A stretch of DNA of 64,000 nt, taken from positions 125,509 through 189,508 of the forward strand of contig CAJTFX010000006.1 of NCBI GenBank assembly GCA_910575555.1. The letters run 5' to 3'. The stretch comes from Lachnospiraceae bacterium (GTDB lineage: Bacteria > Bacillota > Clostridia > Lachnospirales > Lachnospiraceae). Shown here one piece after another: positions 24,665 to 34,550 of the stretch. A model generated the notes under the pieces. That model worked only from the letters and a program-made list of their open reading frames with translations, had not been told where the DNA came from and made no database searches. Numbering within the stretch: the stretch's first letter is position 1; each line of letters starts with the position of its first letter. A program made the translations under genes and the position numbers.

Positions 24665-24841
24665 GTAGACAAGAGAGGGGATATGTGCTATTATAATATG
24701 CAAACTGAGAAAGAACCGGTCTGGATAAAATTTGACAGGAAGGCTGCAATGCGGAATAGATTGTTTATTTTGTTCTATGAATTCCGTCTGATATGGTAAA
24801 CATAAATGAGTAACCCAAATTCGTGTAACAGGTATTAAAAA

Positions 24842-24934
24842 ATGGAATACCGAAACTGTATGGATTGCGGGCGAAATATCGAACTTTTGACTATGACTTT
24901 TGGAGGCGGTATTTGTGCAGACTGCACAAAATAG
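24842..24934 (+). CDS. Possible 30-residue double-CxxC mini-protein
   Basis: A short frame from ATG at 24842 to TAG at 24932 with Cys pairs at residues 6/9 (NCMDCGRN) and 25/28 (ICADCTK), the spacing of a small zinc ribbon. The ribosome site is weak (AGG ten bases before). It overlaps the possible GTG start of the uvrB fragment in another frame. It could be a real mini-protein, the remains of a longer zinc-finger gene cut by the rearrangement here, or chance. Confidence 0.3.
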   Translation: MEYRNCMDCGRNIELLTMTFGGGICADCTK

Positions 24935-25199
24935 ATTCAAGCTTCACAGTGATTACAAGTCCACCGGCAACCAGCCGCAGGCTGTCGCCGAGCTGGTCAA
25001 AGGCTTCAAGGAGGGCAATCAATTCCAGACTTTACCAGGGGTTACGGGTTCCGGCAAGACATTTACGATGGCGAATGTCATTCAGGAATTGCAGAAGCCG
25101 ACGCTGGTTATTGCCCACAACAAAACGTTTGCGGTGCAGCTCTACGGAGAATTCAAGGAGATGTTTCCTGAGAATGCAGTGGAGTATTTTGTGTCCTAA
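24915..25199 (+). pseudogene. Truncated duplicate of the uvrB 5' end
   Basis: The frame matches residues 4-91 of the intact UvrB encoded at 26497: [20 protein letters not shown] aligns with [20 protein letters not shown], and the P-loop VTGSGKTFT and IAHNKT are kept. It stops at EYFVS, one residue before the [10 protein letters not shown] hairpin, where the DNA changes to unrelated sequence after TCCTA. The central 115 bp or so are nearly identical to the intact gene, whereas both ends differ more, so the copies look patchily converted. The first residues (HSDYK) look more like common clostridial UvrB than the intact copy does. The ATG is lost; a GTG at 24915 has GGAGG eight bases upstream. 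Confidence 0.85.
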
Positions 25200-25302
25200 T
25201 TTGTGGACAGGGTGAAAACCGCATTATTTAGTGTTGATTGTACCGTATTTTGTGGACAAGATGGGGGATTATGGACGAAATAACACTAGGCGGACGGGGG
25301 AG

Positions 25303-25325
25303 TTTGTGACCTGGATTCGTGTAAT
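25303..25325. repeat. Short direct repeat, left copy (flanks the RhuM fragment)
   Basis: TTTGTGAC, four bases, then ATTCGTGTAAT; the right copy is 26375-26397, with 20 of 23 bases equal. The inner ATTCGTGTAA occurs a third time at 24819-24828. The repeats bracket the RhuM gene and may mark the ends of an inserted piece. Confidence 0.55.
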
Positions 25326-25407
25326 AGATTATACAACACCATATAGATAAAATTCATTGTTTATATGATAGAAATAATATGTCGTACAATTTGGAGAGGT
25401 GGGAGCT

Positions 25408-26076
25408 ATGCAGGAGCATGAGATTATATTATATCAGTTAGAGAATACAAATGTTTATGTGAACGTCATTTTTAAAGAAGAAACATTTTGGATGACGCAA
25501 AGAGTAATGGCAGAATTATTTGATTGTACAACAGATAATATTTCGTTGCATTTGAAAAATATTTATAAAGAAGAAGAATTGGACGCAGAAGCAACTACCG
25601 AGTTTTTCTCGGTAGTTCAAAATGAAGGTGGAAGAAATGTCAGCCGAAAAGTAAAATGCTTCAATTTGGATGCGATTATTGCTGTAGGGTATCGTGTGAA
25701 TTCCAAAAAAGCTACTCGATTTCGGCAGTGGGCAACAAAAACATTAAAAGAATATATTATTAAGGGCTTTGTATTAAATGATGATATGTTGAAAAATGGC
25801 AAACCCTTTGGAAAAGACTATTTTGATGAACTATTGGAACGTATCCGGGAGATCAGGGCAAGTGAGCGTAGAGCCTATCAAAAAATCACGGATATATTTG
25901 AACAATGTAGCTATGATTATGATAAAAACAGTGAAATCACAAAGAATTTAAAAGAAGTAATAGAATTGCGAATTCAAATAGTAGAGAAGATATATGGAAA
26001 TAATTTTTGGGAGGTTTGTTTATATAGAGGTGTTTTGGAAAATGAGGAGTTACTTAATTTGTTATGTGAAAAATAA
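25408..26076 (+). CDS. RhuM-family protein, C-terminally shortened
   Basis: 222 residues. Residues 1-180 are a clear RhuM/virulence-RhuM N-terminal region: FWMTQRVMAELFDCTTDNIS, then LKNIYKEEELDAEATTEFFS, KVKCFNLDAIIAVGYRVNS and FRQWATKTLKEYIIKGFVLN. Usual relatives have about 330 residues; this one loses the family match after DIFEQCSYDYDKNSEITK, and the last 40 residues are not recognisable. The gene is much richer in A/T than its neighbours, which suggests transfer. RhuM proteins are common beside mobile elements and defence genes but have no agreed biochemical role. ATG at 25408 has GGGAG close upstream. It lies between the two uvrB copies. Confidence 0.8.
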   Translation: MQEHEIILYQLENTNVYVNVIFKEETFWMTQRVMAELFDCTTDNISLHLKNIYKEEELDAEATTEFFSVVQNEGGRNVSRKVKCFNLDAIIAVGYRVNSKKATRFRQWATKTLKEYIIKGFVLNDDMLKNGKPFGKDYFDELLERIREIRASERRAYQKITDIFEQCSYDYDKNSEITKNLKEVIELRIQIVEKIYGNNFWEVCLYRGVLENEELLNLLCEK

Positions 26077-26233
26077 ATATATCACCAAAAGCTAGGATAT
26101 GTGAGTTCTGGGTTTTTTAGAATACATCCTAACTTGAAAATGTTTTTGTAAATTGTAAACGTCAATTTATGATTGAGAAATAGGCCCCAAAATGTAATAA
26201 TCTGAGTTTGCAGATGACAAGAGAGAAAAAGCG

Positions 26234-26246
26234 CGAACAAATGTTC
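26234..26246. promoter_or_regulatory. SOS box (LexA operator) upstream of uvrB
   Basis: CGAACAAATGTTC matches the Gram-positive LexA consensus CGAAC-N4-GTTC. It is 250 bases before uvrB, just upstream of A/T-rich promoter-like sequence (TATACT near 26256 and 26290). LexA control of uvrB-uvrA is standard in this group. The remaining 26077-26496 is A/T-rich, with the right direct repeat at 26375 and no supported gene. Confidence 0.7.
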
Positions 26247-26374
26247 AATTCTGTGTATACTTTTTTTATATATAGTGATATACTATAAAAGCAAAATTTA
26301 TAAGAAATTTGTGACCTTTATTATATACCGTGATACCTTGTGCTATTTGGTGCTACGGTGTTGCAAAAAATGAA

Positions 26375-26397
26375 TTTGTGACTTTCATTCGTGTAAT
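26375..26397. repeat. Short direct repeat, right copy
   Basis: TTTGTGAC, TTTC, ATTCGTGTAAT; partner of 25303-25325. It lies 100 bases before the uvrB start. Confidence 0.55.
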
Positions 26398-26496
26398 CCG
26401 AAAAGTTCTCCTATTAACCAACTGAAAAACAAGGAATCACACAAATTATGTGGCTTATAGTAGTCATAACAATATCATGAAAGAAAGGATTTTCAT

Positions 26497-28479
26497 ATGC
26501 CAGAGTTCAAATTACAAGCCCCCTACAAGCCTACAGGCGACCAGCCGCAGGCCATCGCCGAGTTGGTCAAAGGCTTCAAGGAGGGCAATCAATTCCAGAC
26601 TTTACTAGGGGTTACGGGTTCCGGCAAGACATTTACGATGGCGAATGTCATTCAGGAATTGCAGAAGCCGACGCTGGTCATCGCCCATAACAAAACGCTT
26701 GCGGCGCAGCTTTATGGAGAATTCAAGGAGATGTTCCCTGAGAATGCAGTGGAGTATTTTGTCTCCTACTACGACTACTACCAGCCCGAAGCCTACGTCC
26801 CATCCACCGACACCTACATTGCCAAAGATTCCGCCATCAACGAAGAAATTGACAAACTCCGTCTTTCAGCCACCGCAGCCCTGGCGGAACGGGAGGATGT
26901 GATTATCATTTCCAGTGTATCCTGTATTTACGGACTGGGCAGCCCGGTGGACTACAAAAACATGATGCTTTCTCTGCGGCCCGGCATGGTGAAGGACAGA
27001 GACGAGGTTATCCGGAAATTAATCGACATACAATATACAAGAAACGATATGGATTTCCACAGGGGAACGTTCCGGGTGCGGGGAGATGTGGTGGAAATCT
27101 TTCCTGCCAATTATGGCGAAACCGCAATCCGGGTGGAATTTTTCGGAGATGAAGTAGACCGCATTACAGAGATTGATATTTTAACTGGAGAAATCAAGAC
27201 GCAGTTAGAGCATATGGCAGTTTTTCCCGCTTCTCATTATGTGGTTGCACCAGAGAAGATTCTGCATGCAGCAGCAGAGATTGAGAAGGAAATGGAAGAA
27301 CGGGTGAAATATTTTAAGGGAGAGGACAAGCTGCTGGAAGCCCAGCGGATTGCAGAGCGTACCAATTTCGATATTGAGATGCTGAAAGAAACAGGGTTCT
27401 GCAGCGGCATTGAGAATTATTCCCGTTTTCTGTCCGGATTGGAGCCGGGAGCGCCGCCGCATACGCTGATCGACTATTTTCCGGAAGAATTTCTGATTAT
27501 TGTGGATGAATCCCATATTACCATCCCCCAGGTGCGGGGCATGTATGCCGGGGATCAGTCCAGGAAATCCACTCTGGTGGATTATGGGTTCCGCCTGCCC
27601 TCTGCTAAGGATAACCGGCCTTTGAATTTTGGAGAGTTTGAGGGCAAGATAGACCAGATGCTGTTTGTGTCAGCCACGCCTAATGTGTATGAGAAAGAGC
27701 ATGAACTGCTTCGGACAGAGCAGATTATCCGCCCCACAGGGCTTTTAGACCCAGAGATTGATGTTCGTCCGGTGGAAGGCCAGATTGACGATTTAATTGG
27801 AGAAGTAAATAAAGAAATTTCCAGGAAAAATAAGGTATTGATTACCACCCTGACCAAACGGATGGCAGAGGATTTGACAGATTATATGCGCGAAGTGGGA
27901 ATTCGTGTGAAGTACCTTCATTCGGATATTGACACTCTGGAACGGGCGGAAATTATAAGGGATTTGCGCCTGGATGTGTTTGACGTACTGGTGGGCATTA
28001 ACCTGCTGCGGGAAGGACTGGATATTCCTGAGATTACTCTGGTGGCGATTCTGGACGCGGATAAGGAAGGATTTTTAAGGTCGGAGACGTCCCTGATTCA
28101 GACCATCGGCCGCGCCGCAAGGAATTCCGAGGGCCATGTAATTATGTACGCGGACAGCATTACCGATTCCATGCGGGTGGCCATTGATGAAACCAACCGA
28201 AGGAGAACTATTCAGCAGGCATACAACCAGGAGCATGGAATTACGCCGGCAACCATCCGCAAATCAGTGCGCGACTTGATCAGCATCTCTAAGAAAGTTG
28301 CCAAGGAAGAGTATAAATTCCAGAAAGATCCGGAATCTATGAGTAAGAAAGAACTGGAGAAACTGATTGGGGAAATTCAAAAGAAGATGCAGTCAGCGGC
28401 GGCAGAACTGAACTTCGAGGCAGCGGCAGAGCTGCGTGACAAGATGATAGAACTGAAAAAGAACCTGCGCGATATGTAA
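26497..28479 (+). CDS. uvrB: Excinuclease ABC subunit B
   Basis: 660 residues; the damage-verifying helicase of nucleotide excision repair. The P-loop is at 38-46 (GVTGSGKTF), the damage-probing hairpin reads [12 protein letters not shown] (about 92-103), DESH is the Walker B motif, helicase motif VI is in QTIGRAARN, and the C-terminal UVR domain that binds UvrC is present. AAGGA lies seven bases before ATG. A truncated copy of its first 90 codons lies 1.6 kb upstream, so this gene's 5' end and promoter may be an imported or duplicated version. uvrA follows 85 bp later; the two form the usual repair operon. Confidence 0.97.
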   Translation: MPEFKLQAPYKPTGDQPQAIAELVKGFKEGNQFQTLLGVTGSGKTFTMANVIQELQKPTLVIAHNKTLAAQLYGEFKEMFPENAVEYFVSYYDYYQPEAYVPSTDTYIAKDSAINEEIDKLRLSATAALAEREDVIIISSVSCIYGLGSPVDYKNMMLSLRPGMVKDRDEVIRKLIDIQYTRNDMDFHRGTFRVRGDVVEIFPANYGETAIRVEFFGDEVDRITEIDILTGEIKTQLEHMAVFPASHYVVAPEKILHAAAEIEKEMEERVKYFKGEDKLLEAQRIAERTNFDIEMLKETGFCSGIENYSRFLSGLEPGAPPHTLIDYFPEEFLIIVDESHITIPQVRGMYAGDQSRKSTLVDYGFRLPSAKDNRPLNFGEFEGKIDQMLFVSATPNVYEKEHELLRTEQIIRPTGLLDPEIDVRPVEGQIDDLIGEVNKEISRKNKVLITTLTKRMAEDLTDYMREVGIRVKYLHSDIDTLERAEIIRDLRLDVFDVLVGINLLREGLDIPEITLVAILDADKEGFLRSETSLIQTIGRAARNSEGHVIMYADSITDSMRVAIDETNRRRTIQQAYNQEHGITPATIRKSVRDLISISKKVAKEEYKFQKDPESMSKKELEKLIGEIQKKMQSAAAELNFEAAAELRDKMIELKKNLRDM

Positions 28480-28564
28480 CAGGCAGCCTGAAGGAGCGTG
28501 ATGAAAATCAGCCCCGCAGCCTGCACAGAAGAATTGATTAAGAAGATAAAGGAGTTTACGCAAA

Positions 28565-31402
28565 ATGGCAAAAGCAGAAAAGCAATATATTAAAATCAGA
28601 GGGGCCAATGAACATAATCTGAAGAATCTGGATGTGGACATTCCCAGAAATGAATTTGTTGTTTTGACCGGATTAAGCGGTTCCGGGAAATCTTCCCTGG
28701 CCTTTGACACCATTTATGCAGAGGGGCAGCGCAGGTATATGGAGTCTTTGTCCTCTTATGCGAGACAGTTTTTGGGACAGATGGAAAAACCGGATGTGGA
28801 GAAGATTGAAGGACTGTCTCCCGCCATATCCATTGATCAGAAATCTACCAACCGCAATCCAAGGTCTACCGTGGGGACTGTAACGGAAATATATGATTAC
28901 TTCCGTCTGCTGTATGCCAGAATTGGAATTCCCCACTGTCCTGTCTGCGGAAAAGAGATCAAAAAGCAGTCAGTAGATCAGATGGTGGATCAGATTTTGT
29001 CCATGGAAGAGGGGACGAAGATCCAGCTGTTGGCGCCGGTAGTCCGGGGACGGAAGGGAACCCATCAGAAATTATTTGAGCAGGCCAAGCGCAGCGGTTA
29101 TGTCAGGGTGCAGGTGGACGGAAATATTTATGATCTCACAGAAGAGATTCCCATGGATAAAAATATCAAGCACAATATAGAAATTGTAGTAGACCGTCTG
29201 GTGGTGAAGCCGGGAATTGAGAAGCGTCTGACAGATTCAGTAGAAAATGTACTGGAACTGGCGGAGGGGCTGATGACGGTGGATGTGATCGGCAAAGAAC
29301 CGGTGAATTTTTCCCAGAGCTTTTCCTGTCCCGACTGCGGCGTCAGCATTGATGAGATTGAACCCAGAAGTTTTTCCTTTAATAATCCTTTCGGCGCCTG
29401 TCCCGATTGTTTCGGACTGGGTTATAAGATGGAATTTGATGTGGATTTGATGATACCGGACAAATCTTTGAGTATTGCCAAAGGCGCTATACAGGTCACG
29501 GGATGGCAGTCCAGTACCGATAAGGGCAGTTTTACCAATGCCATTTTAAATGCTCTGGCAAAGGAGTATCAGTTTGATTTGGATACGCCCTATGAGGAAT
29601 TGCCGAAAAAAGTGCAGAATATTCTGATTAACGGCACCGGGGGAAAAGAGGTAAAGGTACATTATAAGGGACAGCGGGGAGAGGGAACGTATGATGTGGC
29701 CTTTGAGGGCCTGGTACGGAATGTGGAACGCCGCTACCGGGAAACCGGATCAGATACCATGAAACAGGAATATGAATCCTTTATGCGGGTGACGCCCTGC
29801 AAGACCTGCGGCGGTCAGCGTTTGAAAAAAGAAGCACTGGCAGTTACCGTTTCCGGAAAAAATATTTTTGAAGTTACCTCCATGTCCATTCGGAATCTGC
29901 AGCAGTTTCTTTCAGAACTGAAGCTGACCAGTCAGCAGGAGATGATCGGCGCTCAGATATTGAAGGAAATCCGCGCAAGGGTGGGATTTCTGGTGGATGT
30001 GGGACTGGAATATCTGACCCTGTCCCGGGCCACCGGAACGCTTTCCGGCGGAGAGGCCCAGAGAATCCGGCTGGCCACCCAGATTGGTTCCGGACTGGTG
30101 GGTGTGGCCTACATTCTGGATGAGCCAAGCATCGGCCTGCACCAAAGGGACAATGACAAGCTTCTGAACACATTGAGGAATCTGAAGAATCTGGGCAACA
30201 CGCTGATTGTGGTGGAGCATGACGAGGATACCATGATTGCGGCAGATCACATTGTGGATATCGGGCCGGGGGCCGGGGAGCACGGAGGCTGCCTGGTGGC
30301 TCAGGGAACAGCCAAAGAGATTATGAAAAATAAGAAGTCCATTACCGGAGCGTATTTAAGCGGCAGGATTAAGATTCCGGTTCCGGAAACCAGAAGGAAA
30401 CCCACAGGTTTTCTGAAAATCAAGGGAGCCCGGGAGAATAATCTGCAGAATATCAATGTGGAGATTCCTCTGGGAGTTATGACCTGTGTCACCGGCGTTT
30501 CAGGCTCCGGCAAGTCTTCCCTGACCAATGAGATTTTATATAAGCGTCTGGCCAGAGATTTGAACCGGGCCAGAACCATTCCGGGAAAGCACAAATCCAT
30601 CCAGGGCCTTGAACAGCTGGATAAAGTGATTGATATTGATCAGTCGCCCATTGGGCGGACGCCCAGATCCAATCCGGCCACTTATACAGGAGTATTTGAC
30701 CAGATTCGTGATTTATTTGCGGCGACGCCGGACGCTAAGGCAAAGGGCTATGCCAAGGGAAGGTTCAGCTTCAATGTAAAGGGAGGCCGCTGTGAGGCAT
30801 GCTCTGGCGACGGTATCCTGAAAATTGAGATGCATTTTCTGCCGGATGTGTATGTGCCCTGCGAAGTCTGCGGAGGCAAACGGTACAACCGGGAAACTCT
30901 GGAGGTGAAATACAAAGGAAAAAACATCTATGATGTGCTTGATATGACAGTGGAAGAAGCGCTGACATTTTTTGAAAATGTTCCTACCATCCGCCGCAAA
31001 ATTGAAACACTATACGATGTGGGACTTTCCTATATTAAACTGGGGCAGCCGTCTACCACTTTATCCGGCGGAGAGGCCCAGAGAATTAAACTGGCCACGG
31101 AGCTGAGCAAACGCAGCACCGGGAAAACCATTTACATTCTGGACGAGCCCACCACCGGCCTGCATTTTGCCGATGTGCATAAACTGACGGAGATTCTGCA
31201 GCGTCTGGCAGAAGGCGGCAACACAGTTGTGGTCATTGAACATAATCTGGATGTGATTAAGACCGCCGATTATATTATTGATATGGGGCCGGAAGGCGGT
31301 GACGGAGGCGGAATGGTAGTTGCCCAGGGAACGCCGGAGGAAGTGGCTCTGGTGGAAGCCTCCTATACCGGACAGTATATTAAGAAGTATTTGGAGAAAT
31401 AA
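28565..31402 (+). CDS. uvrA: Excinuclease ABC subunit A
   Basis: 945 residues; DNA-damage-recognition ATPase. Two ABC modules are visible, with P-loops [13 protein letters not shown] (about 37-49) and [10 protein letters not shown] in the second half, two LSGGEAQRI signatures and Walker [10 protein letters not shown] and ILDEPTTGL. Zinc-binding Cys pairs occur at CPVCGKE, CPDCG...CPDC and CEACSGDG...CEVCGG. The length is standard. AAGGAG is ten bases before ATG. It is downstream of uvrB and probably under the same SOS control; a terminator follows. Confidence 0.98.
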   Translation: MAKAEKQYIKIRGANEHNLKNLDVDIPRNEFVVLTGLSGSGKSSLAFDTIYAEGQRRYMESLSSYARQFLGQMEKPDVEKIEGLSPAISIDQKSTNRNPRSTVGTVTEIYDYFRLLYARIGIPHCPVCGKEIKKQSVDQMVDQILSMEEGTKIQLLAPVVRGRKGTHQKLFEQAKRSGYVRVQVDGNIYDLTEEIPMDKNIKHNIEIVVDRLVVKPGIEKRLTDSVENVLELAEGLMTVDVIGKEPVNFSQSFSCPDCGVSIDEIEPRSFSFNNPFGACPDCFGLGYKMEFDVDLMIPDKSLSIAKGAIQVTGWQSSTDKGSFTNAILNALAKEYQFDLDTPYEELPKKVQNILINGTGGKEVKVHYKGQRGEGTYDVAFEGLVRNVERRYRETGSDTMKQEYESFMRVTPCKTCGGQRLKKEALAVTVSGKNIFEVTSMSIRNLQQFLSELKLTSQQEMIGAQILKEIRARVGFLVDVGLEYLTLSRATGTLSGGEAQRIRLATQIGSGLVGVAYILDEPSIGLHQRDNDKLLNTLRNLKNLGNTLIVVEHDEDTMIAADHIVDIGPGAGEHGGCLVAQGTAKEIMKNKKSITGAYLSGRIKIPVPETRRKPTGFLKIKGARENNLQNINVEIPLGVMTCVTGVSGSGKSSLTNEILYKRLARDLNRARTIPGKHKSIQGLEQLDKVIDIDQSPIGRTPRSNPATYTGVFDQIRDLFAATPDAKAKGYAKGRFSFNVKGGRCEACSGDGILKIEMHFLPDVYVPCEVCGGKRYNRETLEVKYKGKNIYDVLDMTVEEALTFFENVPTIRRKIETLYDVGLSYIKLGQPSTTLSGGEAQRIKLATELSKRSTGKTIYILDEPTTGLHFADVHKLTEILQRLAEGGNTVVVIEHNLDVIKTADYIIDMGPEGGDGGGMVVAQGTPEEVALVEASYTGQYIKKYLEK

Positions 31403-31431
31403 ACCTGACATGCAGTAAAGAATAAAAAAGA

Positions 31432-31458
31432 GGCTGTCCGTTGGACAGCCTTAAATTT
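31432..31458 (+). terminator. Intrinsic terminator after uvrA
   Basis: GGCTGTCC (31432-31439) pairs with GGACAGCC (31443-31450) over a three-base loop. The A-rich left side and TTAAATTT tail suit a terminator that may work both ways. Confidence 0.7.
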
Positions 31459-31467
31459 CGGGGAGTA

Positions 31468-31494
31468 CTTCCTGAATTCTAAGAATTCAGGAAG
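31468..31494. repeat. Perfect 27-bp palindrome between uvrA and mbl
   Basis: 13-bp arms (31468-31480 and 31482-31494; CTTCCTGAATTCT) surround one base. It has no T run, so it is not a standard terminator. The rest of 31495-31680 is A/T-rich without a supported gene. Confidence 0.7.
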
Positions 31495-31682
31495 CATGAG
31501 TTATGAAAAATTATATTAGCTTATTAGCTAGTACAGGTATTAGTATATCCGCAGAATGTGACGGATATGTGAAAAAACCGGGAAAACTTTAAAAAAATTA
31601 TAAAAATTTCATAAACTTTGATAAGGAAAAACATGGAAAAGGTTAATAATAGACGTTTTTTTAGTTTTTACAAAAAAATGCT

Positions 31683-31710
31683 TTGAAAATTCCCCGCGAT
31701 TGTATATAAT
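31683..31710 (+). promoter_or_regulatory. Promoter of mbl
   Basis: TTGAAA (31683-31688), a 16-bp spacer, and TATAAT (31705-31710), about 75 bases before the mbl start. Confidence 0.65.
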
Positions 31711-31784
31711 GTAAATGTATATGGAAAAATAGAGTTATTATGTTTTATAATATTCAGATAGAGAAATGAAAGGGGAACCAAACG

Positions 31785-32777
31785 ATGGCGACAGATATTG
31801 GAATTGATCTTGGAACCGCAAGTATCCTTGTATATATAAAAGGAAAGGGCGTAGTGCTGAAAGAGCCCTCTGTGGTAGCATTTGACCGGGATACCAACAA
31901 AATAAAAGCAATTGGCGAAGAGGCCCGTTTGATGCTTGGCAGGACACCTGGAAACATAGTTGCAGTAAGACCTTTGCGTCAAGGGGTTATTTCTGACTAC
32001 ACAGTGACCGAAAAAATGTTAAAGTACTTTATTCAGAAAGCCCTTGGAAAGAAAAGCTTCCGCAAACCCAGAATCAGCGTATGTGTGCCCAGCGGCGTAA
32101 CAGAGGTTGAGAAGAAGGCAGTGGAGGACGCTACCTATCAGGCGGGCGCAAGGGAGGTTTCCATTATTGAAGAACCCATTGCAGCGGCCATCGGCGCCGG
32201 CGTGGATATTTCCAAGCCATGCGGCAACATGATCGTGGATATCGGAGGCGGAACTGCTGATATTGCAGTGATTTCTCTGGGCGGAACTGTGGTAAGTACT
32301 TCCATTAAGATTGCCGGGGATGATTTTGACGAGGCAATTGTCCGATATATGAGAAAGAAGCATAATCTTCTGATTGGTGAGAGAACGGCTGAAGATATTA
32401 AGATTAAGATAGGAACCTGTTTCCCCCTGGCCCAGAATGATACCATGGACGTGCGGGGGCGTAATCTTGTCACAGGACTTCCCAAGACAGTTTCCGTTTC
32501 TTCAGAGGAAACAGAAGAAGCGCTGAGAGAAGCAACCCTTCAGATTGTAGAGGCTGTGCACAGCGTACTGGAGAAGACTCCGCCGGAGCTGGCGGCAGAC
32601 GTGGCGGACCGGGGAATTATCCTCACCGGAGGCGGGGCGCTGCTTCGGGGACTGGAGGAGCTGATTGAGGACAGGACTGGAATCAATACCATGACAGCCG
32701 AGGAGCCGATGACCTGTGTTGCCATAGGCACAGGCAAATATGTGGAATTTTTATCCGGTAAACCGATGGAAGATTAA
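31785..32777 (+). CDS. mbl: MreB/Mbl actin-like cell-shape protein
   Basis: 330 residues. It is a bacterial actin that guides side-wall synthesis along the membrane. Phosphate loop 1 is IGIDLGTASILVY (about 5-17); IVDIGGGTADIAV is phosphate loop 2; and ILTGGGALLRGLEELI is the adenosine motif. The symbol mbl, rather than mreB, rests mainly on the gene order: in Bacillus subtilis mbl is followed by two flagellar rod genes (flhO, flhP), exactly as here, whereas mreB is followed by mreC and mreD. A ribosome site (AAAGGGG) precedes ATG. Confidence 0.93.
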   Translation: MATDIGIDLGTASILVYIKGKGVVLKEPSVVAFDRDTNKIKAIGEEARLMLGRTPGNIVAVRPLRQGVISDYTVTEKMLKYFIQKALGKKSFRKPRISVCVPSGVTEVEKKAVEDATYQAGAREVSIIEEPIAAAIGAGVDISKPCGNMIVDIGGGTADIAVISLGGTVVSTSIKIAGDDFDEAIVRYMRKKHNLLIGERTAEDIKIKIGTCFPLAQNDTMDVRGRNLVTGLPKTVSVSSEETEEALREATLQIVEAVHSVLEKTPPELAADVADRGIILTGGGALLRGLEELIEDRTGINTMTAEEPMTCVAIGTGKYVEFLSGKPMED

Positions 32778-32872
32778 GTTTTATTCAGAGATATTTCGGA
32801 ACAGCGTTTCGGACGGGAGAATATAATAACAGGGGAAGCATAAGAGGATGCAGCAGTAAAGGAGCAGGATTT

Positions 32873-33673
32873 ATGGTAAAGGGATTATATACTGCGTATA
32901 CAGGGATGTTGAACCAGCAGAACAGATTGGATGTGCTGACAAACAATCTGGCGAACTCTGCAACGAACGGATTCAAAAAAGAAGGGTCAACTTCGCAGTC
33001 CTTCGACGAGACTTTGGCAATTAAGATTAAGGATACCTCAGCAATGAGTCTCCCCAAAGGGTTGGGAGATGTAAGCCTGGGAGTTAAGATTGGGGAATGT
33101 TATACGGATTACGGCCAGGGTTCTTTCCGCGTAACAGATAATACCTATGATTTTGCGCTGGATGGAGATGGATTTTTCGCAATTTCTTTCACAAACAAGG
33201 CGGGGGAAACTTCCGTGAAATATACCAGGGACGGCGCGTTTACGGTTAACAGAGAAGGATATCTGATGACCAAGGACGGAGATTTTGTACTGAATCAGGC
33301 GGCGGCCCAGGCGGGCAATCCGGGGCAGGCCGGATACATACGGATTGATCCCAATTTGGAGCTGAAGGTAGATGAAAACGGAAACCTCTATCAGAATAAT
33401 GCGCTGGTAGGCCAGGTTGGAGTTGTGGATTTTGCAGATTACAATTATCTGGCAAAATACGGCGAGAATATGTATGATTTGGTGGAAGGCGGCCAGGTAC
33501 AGGCCTCTGACGCACAGGTGATCCAGGGAACGCTTGAAATGTCCAATGTAAATGTGGTTTCGGAAATGGTGGAAATGATCACAATTTCCAGAGCGTATGA
33601 GACAAATCAGAAGATCATTCAGTCTATAGATGAAACACTTGAAAAGGCCGTGAATAACATCGGCAAAGCATAG
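32873..33673 (+). CDS. Flagellar basal-body rod protein (FlhO/FlgF-like)
   Basis: 266 residues. The N-terminal rod motif (VKGLYTAYTGMLNQQNRLDV, then LTNNLANSATNGFKKEG) and the C-terminal one (VNVVSEMVEMITISRAYETN, then KIIQSIDETLEKAVNNIG) coil together in the rod. The middle part carries FALDGDGFFAIS, typical of FlgF/FlgG. It would be exported by the flagellar type III system into the rod. The position after mbl and before a second rod gene matches flhO-flhP of Bacillus subtilis. Confidence 0.92.
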   Translation: MVKGLYTAYTGMLNQQNRLDVLTNNLANSATNGFKKEGSTSQSFDETLAIKIKDTSAMSLPKGLGDVSLGVKIGECYTDYGQGSFRVTDNTYDFALDGDGFFAISFTNKAGETSVKYTRDGAFTVNREGYLMTKDGDFVLNQAAAQAGNPGQAGYIRIDPNLELKVDENGNLYQNNALVGQVGVVDFADYNYLAKYGENMYDLVEGGQVQASDAQVIQGTLEMSNVNVVSEMVEMITISRAYETNQKIIQSIDETLEKAVNNIGKA

Positions 33674-33691
33674 GAAGGAGCGGAATAAGTT

Positions 33692-34507
33692 ATGATGCGA
33701 TCATTGTGGTCGGCAGCGTCCGGCATGATTTCCCAACAGACAGCCGTGGACACCATTGCCCATAACCTGTCCAATGTAAATACAACAGGATATAAAACAG
33801 AAAAAACAGAGTTCAAATCTCTGTTATATCAAACATTACAGACCAGAACCACCACTGCAAACGGAGAGAACAAGCCGATTTCGGCGCAGGTGGGACTGGG
33901 CACCCGGGTAGCGTCCATTACCTCTAACTTTACCCAGGGTTCCATGCTTTCCAGTGAAAGCTTTACCTCCATGGCAATTGCGGGAGACGGATTCTTTTCC
34001 GTAAGAGGAGCCGACGGAAATACATACTATACCAGAAACGGAGATTTTAAACTGAGCGTAGGAGACAACGGCGATTTGACTCTGGTAACAGCGGACGGTT
34101 ATCCGGTGCTGGATGCAGAGGGAAATCCCATCACCATGCCGGGAGATGTAAGCAGCAGCAAGATACAGGTGTCTACCGAAGGCGCATTCGGATATCTGGA
34201 CGGCAACGGGAATTTTGTAAATGTGGCCAATATCGGACTGTATCAGTTCAGCAATCCGGCAGGGCTTGAGAAACTGTCAAACAGCCTTCTGGCGGTGACA
34301 GACGCTTCCGGAGCGGCGTTGAATGAAGCCAACACTGCCAATCTGATCCGAAGCGAAGTGCGGCAGAAATATGTGGAAGGCTCCAATGTGCAGGTTGCAG
34401 ACGAGATGGTAAACCTGATTGTGGCGCAGCGGGCTTATGAGATGAACTCCAAGGCAATTCAGGCAGCCGACGATATGCTGGGTCAGGCAAACCAATTGAA
34501 ACGGTAG
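33692..34507 (+). CDS. flgG: Flagellar basal-body rod protein FlgG-like (FlhP position)
   Basis: 271 residues. It has the rod N-terminal motif (MRSLWSAASGMISQQTAVDT, then IAHNLSNVNTTGYK), a central MAIAGDGFFSVRG domain and the C-terminal VNLIVAQRAYEMNSKAIQAA segment, all strongly FlgG-like. It follows the other rod gene by 18 bp with GAAGGAG upstream. Distal rod function is most likely; in Bacillus nomenclature it would be flhP. Confidence 0.92.
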   Translation: MMRSLWSAASGMISQQTAVDTIAHNLSNVNTTGYKTEKTEFKSLLYQTLQTRTTTANGENKPISAQVGLGTRVASITSNFTQGSMLSSESFTSMAIAGDGFFSVRGADGNTYYTRNGDFKLSVGDNGDLTLVTADGYPVLDAEGNPITMPGDVSSSKIQVSTEGAFGYLDGNGNFVNVANIGLYQFSNPAGLEKLSNSLLAVTDASGAALNEANTANLIRSEVRQKYVEGSNVQVADEMVNLIVAQRAYEMNSKAIQAADDMLGQANQLKR

Positions 34508-34550
34508 TTGACATAACACAGTAAATCAGCGGAAGCAATGAGAAAGAGGG

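Noticed and set aside
25200-25398. Transposase or integrase of a mobile element beside RhuM
   Set aside because: All frames here are short and no recombinase motif is seen. Only direct repeats suggest mobility.
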